DNA of 64,000 nucleotides from Cydia pomonella (lineage: Eukaryota > Arthropoda > Insecta > Lepidoptera > Tortricidae): positions 13,987,389-14,051,388 of the forward strand of contig NC_084713.1 in NCBI RefSeq assembly GCF_033807575.1, written 5' to 3'. The position numbers and the translations under genes are program-made. Positions 58,501 through 64,000 of this stretch are shown piece by piece. Positions within the stretch are counted from its first letter, which is position 1, and every line of letters begins with the position of its first letter. The notes under the pieces were generated by a model. The model had not been told where the DNA came from. It searched no databases and worked only from the letters and a program-made list of their open reading frames with translations.

Positions 58501-59709
58501 CCCACAATTTTAGTCTACCTAGTTACACATATGAAAGGTAAATTTCATTTAATTGGTTGTCTGGTAGAGAATGCCTTAAGGCATTAAGTCCGCCATTTGT
58601 ACCTTCATGTATTGTGCAATAAAGATTAAATAAATAAATAATAAATTTCAAGCAGCAAAACTTCTATAATCGCATATAGGGACGACGTATTTGTCGATTA
58701 TTCATAGACTCACATTGGCGAGGTTACACACGTGGTCTCCTGCTTCTATTAATTCTCCCTTTCGTGATACTTTTCTGATCAACACCTGGAAGCCAAAGTG
58801 TTCAGCGCTGTTGGTCAGTGTTACGTCTAACTCATCTCCTTCATAAAATAAACCGCCTGAAATTAAAAGTAAATGTAGTTAAGCAAATATTTGTTCCTTG
58901 CCTCCACACCTGACTTATTTCACGTAGAAGTCTCATATCTCTCAAGTCCCTATTTTCACCCCTTTAAGGATTTTATTAGAAAAAATCCTGTCTTAGTGGA
59001 GCTCTAAAATTTTCAAAGAATGCGTTTATCAAATGCACGGAGCTCAAGCTATCAAGTTTAAATATATTTTATAATACTTAAGACCGAGAGAGGTAGAATA
59101 TTGATCAATATCGGGTGCTCAGTCACCCGGTCAAAGTAAGCAGTCAGTAGTCAGTTAACACTTCAATTAACTTTTTACAAAGTATACTTTCCCAGACTTC
59201 ACAGTTACTCTACAACTTAGGAAAAGACTGGTACTTACTACAAACTCAGCGGCTTTAGTAATGGGACACACGAGTCACTTATTTTTGGATGTCCTAAAGC
59301 TCTCGTAGTTACCTAGATATACGAGTAACCTAGATATAATCACGCCAATGTCATCAGACATCGAGGATCTCTCCTATTAACCGCCAGGACATTTTCTTAA
59401 CCGGTGACCTAGGTGACTTCGGTAGTTACATATTTTGCAGATTTCATGCATTAGGAGAAAAAAACATACTTTGATTTTATAGACCGGGACTTATGCCAAT
59501 AAATCAGAGACACTTTCCATTTGCGTTATAAAATCCTGCTGAAATGTACCTACTAACGACTTGTAACATTTTCTTAATGATACGGTCGGTAATTCACACG
59601 GTCTTAATGTTAGTAAACACCAAGATTTAGATAAATATTTACCTATCACAAACTGGCTTTGTATAAAAACACATTGCGCCAACACTCCTAGAACTAGCAC
59701 TTTAATCAT
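45336..59709 (-). CDS. Gene B: ionotropic glutamate receptor subunit, divergent kainate-like (17 exons, 891 aa)
   Basis: This is a membrane glutamate-receptor channel subunit read on the minus strand. In transcript order the exons are 59643-59709, 58714-58856, 57595-57762, 55724-55875, 55179-55375, 54484-54686, 54161-54265, 52947-53066, 51775-51978, 51511-51672, 50659-50858, 49132-49330, 48785-48873, 47698-47828, 46445-46560, 45865-46011 and 45336-45608. All junctions are GT-AG and the frame is open to TAA. The domain order is as in gene A: signal peptide, amino-terminal domain, S1, M1 (508-528), pore with Gln566 at the Q/R site, M3, S2, M4 (about 767-791) and tail. Thr463, Arg468, Ser634-Thr635 and Glu681 match ligand contacts. 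Departures from the family are the gate SYVGTLVAF (595-603), PF for PY at 388-389, and a shorter amino-terminal domain. The frame and all phases are intact, so it is not an obvious pseudogene. Confidence 0.92.
45865..46011 (-). CDS. Gene B exon 16: M4 helix
   Basis: Forty-nine codons, phase 0 on both sides. A charged linker (QETKEEEKQLGMKH) precedes MTGVFVVLGVGCILGIVIS, the M4 helix. The exon ends FQRSVKYK at GTAAGT. Placement matches exon 16 of gene A, two codons shorter. Confidence 0.92.
46445..48873 (-). CDS. Gene B exons 13-15: ligand-binding S2 lobe
   Basis: Exon 13 is 48785-48873, exon 14 is 47698-47828 and exon 15 is 46445-46560. Exon 14 has FFMESPSIEYY with Glu681, the agonist amine contact, and LLDSKSYGIGIKK. 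Exon 15 ends WWKEKRGGGKCG at a good GTAAGC donor. Exon 13 must end two bases into a codon at GTAGGT; reading on would give TAG at once, which supports the junction. Confidence 0.9.
46680..46747. mobile_element. Short hairpin MITE in gene B intron 14
   Basis: CGGTGGACCTTAT at 46690 pairs perfectly with ATAAGGTCCACCG at 46715-46727. Outer AACACTC and GAGTGTT-type ends are weakly paired. A diverged copy is at about 16255-16295. Confidence 0.65.
46822..47107 (+). mobile_element. SINE-A, complete copy in gene B intron 14
   Basis: Head GACGACCGGTCTGGCCTAGT with A box TGGCCTAGTGGGTAGTG and B box GGTTCAAATCC, then body GTTCCTGAGTCATGGGTG, (TA)n near 46981-47004 and a (TTTA)n end. Antisense to gene B. 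Best-preserved copy of the family. Confidence 0.9.
47125..47361. mobile_element. MITE with GGTACAGTCAGCATCAAAAG ends
   Basis: The 24-bp terminal repeat at left is inverted at 47337-47361 with one mismatch. A half copy is at 5908-6043. Adjacent 47362-47475 matches the MITE next to gene A exon 9. Confidence 0.8.
48555..48660 (+). repeat. tRNA-derived SINE-like fragment in gene B intron 13
   Basis: GCGCAATTGGTTAAGAGC resembles an A box and GCAGATTCAAATCCTGCC a B box, spaced as in a tRNA. The 5' stem cannot be formed, so it is not a functional tRNA gene. It differs from SINE-A and SINE-B. Confidence 0.5.
49132..49330 (-). CDS. Gene B exon 12: M3 helix with non-canonical gate SYVGTLVAF
   Basis: M3 reads WWFFTMIMVA then SYVGTLVAFL. 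Relative to SYTANLAAF, four of nine residues differ (T to V, A to G, N to T, A to V) at 49243-49269. Flanking helix residues are normal, so the alignment is not in doubt. Lobe 2 begins with YGAKDTGSTIQFFK, giving Ser634-Thr635 as in AMPA receptors. The exon is three bases shorter than its gene A partner. Confidence 0.92.
49591..49855. repeat. 157-bp tandem duplication in gene B intron 11
   Basis: TCTACTATTTGACGGAATCA begins at 49591 and again at 49748, and about 108 bp are nearly identical in both. Differences are few (CTAACTCG against TTACTCG, one A indel). The unit includes the palindrome TTCCAGCAAGCTGGAA. Confidence 0.85.
50659..50858 (-). CDS. Gene B exon 11: M1 and pore loop with Gln at the Q/R site
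   Basis: M1 begins VWYYMVLIQLLLGVIM and the pore reads VWLIIGSVMQQGSEIAP. Gln566 is the Q/R residue (codon CAA), the unedited state typical of insect kainate-type subunits. The exon is 200 bp with phase 2 at its end, equal to gene A. The segment between M1 and pore (EWQNPQPCIEDPEEL) is well conserved with gene A. Confidence 0.92.
51511..53066 (-). CDS. Gene B exons 8-10: ligand-binding S1 lobe
   Basis: Exon 8 (52947-53066) ends LTFKILVAM. Exon 9 (51775-51978) begins VSPFCYLKES, so the conserved Pro-Tyr is Pro-Phe and the following Gly-x-Met is replaced. GNDRYEGFAIDLFEKLA follows, close to gene A. Exon 10 (51511-51672) has DFTITSNR with Thr463 and Arg468. The exon 9 donor is GTCAGT, the same rare form used by exon 15 of gene A. 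Intron 8 holds an antisense LINE fragment. Confidence 0.9.
52035..52808 (+). mobile_element. CR1/Jockey-type LINE in gene B intron 8 (copy C)
   Basis: Antisense to gene B. The frame LNKLERLQNVCIRFIFGLRK to LKEHYLSIS (52048-52437) matches the C-terminus in copy B. The 3' UTR includes (TA)n, the stem-loop at 52689-52704 and TGCAATAAAG followed by (TTA)n. Confidence 0.88.
54161..58856 (-). CDS. Gene B exons 2-7: amino-terminal domain, shortened
   Basis: Exons 2-7 encode residues 23-345. Exons 3, 5 and 7 match the lengths of gene A exactly (168, 197, 105 bp). Exon 2 is 15 bp, exon 4 is 15 bp and exon 6 is 63 bp shorter, each a multiple of three. Recognisable parts are IGGLFYEGDELD, EGVIGIIDG, IPHILIDHND and the helix LIHDAVKLFNETV. 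The missing 21 residues in exon 6 lie just before that helix. Confidence 0.88.
56173..56276 (+). mobile_element. CR1-type LINE 3' tail (copy D)
   Basis: AGTTATCTGGAAGGGATCGC then CTTTAGCGATAAG, the conserved stem-loop region at 56193-56208, in gene B intron 3. The terminal AATAAAG and tandem tail are replaced where the gag remnant begins. Confidence 0.75.
56277..57150 (-). pseudogene. Gypsy-type LTR retrotransposon gag remnant in gene B intron 3
   Basis: Minus frames read MTDDFEDSICEKI, then FWAEDAEVWFAQVEAQFAV, later MASLKMASLDDIVILADQII, a Ser/Arg-rich stretch and CWYHSHFNSNAWNCIPPC, which resembles the zinc-knuckle-proximal end of many insect Ty3/gypsy gag proteins. There are stops or shifts near 57000 and 56720. 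No protease, polymerase or LTR was seen, so it is a dead fragment in the sense orientation of gene B. Confidence 0.7.
57279..57426 (-). repeat. SINE-B, truncated copy in gene B intron 3
   Basis: Has the head (GGTTCAAATCC B box on the minus strand, weak A box) and the body to AACATGG; the 3' half is missing. More diverged than the two complete copies. Confidence 0.7.
57533..57590 (+). mobile_element. LINE 3' tail with (ATG)n end, abutting the gene B exon 3 donor
   Basis: GGAGGAGAGGCCTATGCTCA, GCAGTGGGCGATGAAAGGCT, then GATATGATGATGATT. The same core is at 2953-3066 with a different tandem end. Read on the minus strand, its tail starts just after the GTAAGA donor. Confidence 0.75.
57821..58209. 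mobile_element. Mariner-like MITE in gene B intron 2
   Basis: Ends CACCCAAGGCCAAAAGTATTG and (inverse) CACTACCAGCCAAAAGTATA pair partly, and TA flanks both sides. About 390 bp. A second copy with the same interior is at 61613-62022. No transposase frame is present. Confidence 0.7.
58552..58650 (+). mobile_element. LINE 3' tail, second subfamily (copy E)
   Basis: GGTTGTCTGGTAGAG, stem-loop AATGCC-TTAA-GGCATT (58570-58585, with the loop bases part of the palindrome), AAGTCCGCC, then TGTGCAATAAAG and (AAAT)n. Sits in gene B intron 2. Confidence 0.75.
59643..59709 (-). CDS. Gene B exon 1: start codon and signal peptide
   Basis: ATG at 59709 to 59707 opens MIKVLVLGVLAQCVFIQSQ, a short hydrophobic signal peptide with probable cleavage near QSQ. 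The exon gives 22 codons plus one base (phase 1) before GTAAAT. Upstream in-frame codons extend to TTG without another ATG, so this start is preferred. Confidence 0.82.
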
Positions 59710-60425
59710 TTTTAACCACACCAATCCACTTTAAAAGAGTTAAGTTTATGATCTTTTACATATTAACCGCAGATCTTAAAATTTAACGAGTTTACATGAT
59801 CTAATTAGTATAAGTAATCGGTTAGCTGTATAAACGTTTGGAGTTTACGCCGGTTCTGTGTAATGTGTTTAGATTGTGCGCCGACGCGACAGAAATAATC
59901 CTAACCTATATTTAACGCTATTCTCCAAAACGACATACCTTGCGACCGTCGCGCGTCGCGGCGGCAGACAGTGACGGGGCGAATATGAAAACGGTATTAA
60001 AACCACGACTTAAAATGTACTGATATAATTTTATTATCCATAGCGTTACCAAGGTCTCCGTTTTAACTCGGTCATTTTGCTTCCGTATGTCCGGACATAC
60101 TTAGAATATGAGGAGAACATCCGGGTGTTTCCCTTTACAGAAGGCATTTCGTAACCGAAAAATGTGGAAATTAGCATAAAGAACTTAAGCGCCAATAGAA
60201 TCTATGGCGTTTAAGACCATTGTTCGTTGATAAGTGATAAGTGATAACGACTTAACGTACTAACTGTTTTTCACTTACATTTTCTATTCTAAGCTTAACG
60301 CGAGGTCTATATCTCACCACTAGTACTTTACTTTTGTTTACAATCTAATTGACTACCTAGATATCTAACGATTTAAAATATTTGGTAGGATAGCGGCTAT
60401 GATGGGTATTATAGAATCTTCAATT
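59710..60425. other. Upstream region of gene B
   Basis: No coding exon found. Holds the CpG-rich block at 59939-60000 and otherwise AT-rich DNA. Expected place of the gene B promoter. Confidence 0.35.
59939..60000 (-). promoter_or_regulatory. CpG-rich block and possible non-coding first exon upstream of gene B
   Basis: The minus strand has a CpG-dense stretch ending CGACGGTCGCAAG followed by GTATGTCG, a strong donor shape at 59938. It lies 230 bp upstream of the gene B start codon. A spliced 5' UTR or the promoter core is possible; neither acceptor nor start site can be fixed. Inference only. Confidence 0.25.
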
Positions 60426-60870
60426 TATTTATTTATTTAAGCTTTATTGCACAAAAGAAAACTTATCGTACAGAAGGCGGACTTAATGCCAGAAAGGCAT
60501 TCTTTACCAGTCAACCTTAAGGTAAAGCAGAGAGATTGTGGGCGGTGCTACAAGTTACTACTATTAACAGAATAACACAAAAGCTTAACATACATAAGTA
60601 ATGAAATACATGTATACATAATTCAACTAGGAATCCTTCATACTACTAGCAAAGAAAGACCGTACAGATTTCTTAAACGCAAGTTTATTTGAGGCATTTT
60701 TTTTATTAAGGGGAAGTGCGTTCCAAGGGCGCGCCGCCTGCACGTAAAACGAGTATCACATAAAGCCAGTTCGATGAGAGGGTATGGATGAAGACATATT
60801 GCCAGAAGAGCGCAGCTGATGGTCGCGAAAAACACCGTACAACTGAGAGAGTGAATCTTCAATTAACTTC
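60426..60870 (-). mobile_element. LINE 3' fragment, second subfamily (copy F)
   Basis: Minus strand has a degraded C-terminal frame with RPWNALPLNKK and LAFKKSVRSFFASS, then the tail GGTTGACTGGTAAAG, stem-loop AATGCC-TTTCT-GGCATT (60501-60485), AAGTCCGCC, TGCAATAAAG and (TAAA)n. Confidence 0.75.
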
Positions 60871-61612
60871 CCTTTTTGTCAATGTCACCATAGATGATAT
60901 TACGTGTAAGTACATTGCCACATATCGTGCATACGTAAATAGGTTTGCAAAATGATAGCTCAATCGGACAAAATTACAGACATATAACAAAATGGTAATA
61001 CTAGATTGAATAAAAGCTCCAATAGAAACCGCCCTTGCTGTGAAAATACTCATGTTGAAGTAAATTTTAGAGTGCCGAAATGTGAAGCTTCAACATATTA
61101 AAGTAAACGTTGAAGACCCGGAAAATCCCAAAACTGTTAAAAAAAAATCGTTCCTCAAACTCTGATACTTCCCCAAACTACTTATAAATTATAATCCTCC
61201 CAAATAGTTTATACACAGCCGGTCTTTTTTAATGTTTACGAGAAAACTCTCTGTACAAAATCATTTGTGGAAATCGCGTTGTGGAAATGAGAGTCTTGAT
61301 CTTATGAGCTGCTATGGTAGATACTCGTACTCGTAACTGAAATGAATCGTTGCCCTTTGGCCTCTCAGCGTCAACGTCGAGCGTAGGATGTAGGTAATAA
61401 ATAAACGAAACGTAGTTAATGTGGATTGACACTGGCATTAAATTTGAAGTCTATCGTCCATAAATGCTTAGTTTTTGTACTTCGAGATATGTAATATTAT
61501 CATCATCATCATTTAAGAGCATGGCTCTTGTCGGTGGAGTAGACGCCAATTTTCGCTGTCCTATATTTATATAATATTAAATTAGTCTGTTATAAAAAAA
61601 ATGTAACGATGA

Positions 61613-62022
61613 CACACACCCAAGGCCCACCCAAAAGTATTGAAACACCGTTGTTTTCTTTAATATCTCATGTTACTTTCCTTGTTGTATATTTGTACCA
61701 ACCTAAAACTTACATTAGGCAATCCCGAAAGATTAAAAATACACGGTAAATAACAAAACATCCTAAAATATTGTCAAAAAGATAACAAAAAAGTAATTAG
61801 GAAAAAGTAACATAATTGTGCCTTTTTAATTACCTTACAAAATGTTGAACTGGCAATTTAATTATCATAGCCAGCATTTGAGTACTTTAATTTTAAAATG
61901 TCCTATTATTATGTTTACCATTATTTTTAATTGTCAGTGAGTAGTCTCAATTACATCGCTCACAAAATCACACTTTTCTATTGAAATTTCACCTTTTCCC
62001 CATACTTTTGGCCGGATGTGTA
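61613..62022. mobile_element. Mariner-like MITE, second copy
   Basis: Collinear with 57821-58209 over about 400 bp (CCAAAAGTATTGAAACACC, TTAATTACC, TTATCATAGCCAGC). Same orientation as the intron 2 copy and about as diverged as old neutral DNA. Confidence 0.75.
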
Positions 62023-62394
62023 TTTTCTATTGCTCTTATATTTAAGTACCTACTTAACAGCAACCTAGTCCAATTTGAATGTTAAGGTGACATTCGGATG
62101 GCAACTGTAGCTTCATTGCGGCATTCTGCTATTTATAATTTCTCTGATAAAATTAGTGATGAAATTGAACGTTCAATAAACCATTTTATAAAGGTAATTG
62201 CCTTTTTGATTGCAGTGGCCATCAGAATGTAACTTATGCTCTAAACGACTGACATTTTGACATAATTATAATTGTTTATTTTCCCTGCAAGTGCCCCCCT
62301 GCCCCATAGTTCCTCTTACACCCACCTACGCTTTGAACTTCCGATAATGCTTTACCGATTATTGGGCACGTATTACGATTTCCGGTTCCGAGGT

Positions 62395-62520
62395 TAGGTT
62401 AGGGTCGGCAACGCGCATGTAACTCCTCTGTAGTTGCAGGCGTACATAGGCTGCGGAGACGGTTTACCATCAGACGGGCCGTATGCTCGTTTGCCACCGA
62501 CGTAGTATAAACAAAAAAAA
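62395..62520 (+). mobile_element. LINE-type 3' tail, solo
   Basis: GGGTCGGCAACGCGCATGTA, ATAGGCTGCGGAGACGG, GGGCCGTATGCTCGTTTGCC and ACGTAGTATAAAC plus A-run. Same ending as the LINE at 62655-63280 and as family C. Confidence 0.75.
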
Positions 62521-62654
62521 CACCGAAATTAGTCGGAACACTGACTTTTGTAACCGCTTCAGGCTGCTGGCAATAAATTACACCAGTATATTAAATTATT
62601 ACTTCAACTATGTTTTTTTTTTAATGGATAGTTAATTCTATTAGTACATATATT

Positions 62655-63280
62655 TAGAGTAAAGTACCGGATGAGTGCCAACCGCAGCCTTATTACTAAG
62701 CGTCTGTCTCTTGTGTGGAAATGGTTGTCTACTCTGGCCCCATATGGAGTATTGCTATCACTTTGGTCAGGAGCACCTGCATGCCAGCTTGAACCATTCG
62801 ACTCAATCCAAAGGCGCGCTGTACGAATCGTCGACAATCCCAAACTCACAAGCGGTATTGAACCTTTAAGTCTAAGGCGAGATTTTGCCTCCTTGTGTGT
62901 GTTCTATCGCTTGTAAAATGGGCTGTGCTCTGAATAATTGTTTGACATGATGCCAACGGCCGCTTTCTATCACCGCACCGCTCACCGTCGGCAGGGTGTT
63001 CATCCTCACACCCTAGAAACTACTGGTCACATACTGTGCGGTTTAAGAGGAATTTCCTCCCGTGGACGCTTCCGCTGTGGAATGAGCTTCATGCCGACGT
63101 TTTCCCGAGGGGCTACTACAGTATGGGGTTCTTCAAAAAAGGAGTGTACAAGTTTTTAAAGGGTCAGCAACACGCATGCAATATCCCTGGTGTTCCAGGC
63201 GTCCATAGGCTACGGAGACTGCTTACCATCAGGCGGGCCGTATGCTCGTTTGCCACCGACGTGGTATAAAAAAAAAGATA
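62655..63280 (+). pseudogene. LINE ORF2 C-terminal remnant with tail
   Basis: Frames LEPFDSIQRRAVRIVDNPKL, then MMPTAAFYHRTAHRRQGVHP, then RFKRNFLPWTLPLWNELHAD and FFKKGVYKFLKGQQHACNIP follow one another with shifts near 62910 and 63030. The end is GACGTGGTATAAAAAAAA. It is the C-terminal part of a non-LTR reverse-transcriptase protein; the polymerase core is absent. Confidence 0.75.
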
Positions 63281-64000
63281 AACAAAAACTACGGAAATAT
63301 ACGCCTTTCCTTTTTTTACTAAAATGTTTCATCAGTAATATCTTCTATAAAGTAATTTATTATTATGCACAGCAGAGGTGTCAACTACTGGAAGTCATTG
63401 GATATTCGTCGCACGGCTAGAAACGGATCGGCCATTGGCAACTAAAAACGTGCCCAGTTCGGACACAGAGAGGGAACTACCTAGAGTAACAATTTTATAC
63501 GACTGTGCTGTATATACAATAGACCCACTTCTTAACTTCCGAGTTAAGTCAGTTCCATTTGCTGTTAGTGAGGTACTTGCGTGATGCACTCTGAATGGAA
63601 AATAAAGTTTTTTGGGATTAAATGTTTTAAGTTGGTACCTAATTGATTCGGAACTCTGGTTAGCATCGTTGTCTGTTTCCGGGGTCAAATACTGTGTATA
63701 TATTTTCAATTTCACGTGTTATATAGCGAAGATAAGGAATAGATGACTGCAGATGAATTTAAATGTGTCCGTAAGAGACGTAACAATATGTAACATAATA
63801 TGGGCTATCGGAGTCTCATAGGAGCTGAACTGAAATATCCAACAGATTTCTTATACTTGCCTCATCTATTATTCGATACAGTGTTGGCAGAACGTTAATT
63901 AGAACTGAAAATTTATATATATACGATAATTGGTTAAGAATTGCGACCTGTAGGGCTAAGATGGTCGGCTCTATATTATTTGTCACCATTCCTGGCACGT
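63281..64000. other. Intergenic, nothing coding recognised
   Basis: Ordinary AT-rich sequence apart from a partial MITE end (GTTGGCAGAACGTTAATTAG) at 63882-63912 related to 5446-5634. The window ends before a second terminus could appear. Confidence 0.4.

Noticed and set aside
62671..63270. Intact LINE gene
   Set aside because: The frame changes at least twice and only the C-terminal part is present.

Overview
The window looks like nuclear DNA from a moth or butterfly (Lepidoptera). The sequence is AT-rich, genes are split by short GT-AG introns, and intergenic and intronic DNA is crowded with short foldback elements (MITEs), tRNA-derived SINEs and 5'-truncated LINEs of types I associate with lepidopteran genomes. 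No bacterial-style operons, CRISPR arrays, rRNA genes or intact tRNA genes were seen. The order-level assignment rests on recognised repeat types and is an inference.

Two protein-coding genes can be reconstructed with confidence. Both encode ionotropic glutamate receptor (iGluR) subunits of the non-NMDA, kainate-like type. Gene A is on the + strand (31010-42539; 17 coding exons, 935 residues). Gene B is on the - strand (45336-59709; 17 coding exons, 891 residues). They lie tail to tail, 2.8 kb apart. All 16 introns fall at equivalent places with identical phases (1,0,0,2,1,0,0,0,0,0,2,0,2,1,0,0), and six exon pairs have identical lengths, so they are an inverted paralogous pair. Gene A has the canonical channel-gate motif SYTANLAAF but a Thr at the pore Q/R position. 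Gene B has Gln at Q/R but a strongly altered gate motif (SYVGTLVAF), a shortened amino-terminal domain and a PF in place of the usual PY at the ligand pocket. Both keep the Arg and Glu that grip the glutamate backbone and amine. The pair therefore looks like two subunits that diverged in pore and gate while keeping the ligand site.

Layout: 1-31009 is gene-poor, with many MITEs, three LINE-derived coding remnants (around 10 kb, 14.4 kb and 21.7-23.3 kb), SINEs and large nested foldbacks (27.1 kb, 28.2-28.9 kb, 29.2-29.8 kb). 31010-42539 is gene A. 42540-45335 is the intergene with a near-perfect 96-bp hairpin element. 45336-59709 is gene B, whose introns hold LINE tails, a gypsy-type gag remnant, MITEs and a recent 157-bp tandem duplication. 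59710-64000 is intergenic with further LINE and mariner-like MITE copies.

Beyond the genes, six LINE 3' ends in the window share a short stem-loop at the same place in conserved flanks. Its stem sequence differs between two subfamilies with full base-pair compensation, which argues for a selected RNA structure in the retrotransposon tail. Several elements touch splice sites or the 3' UTR of the receptor genes.
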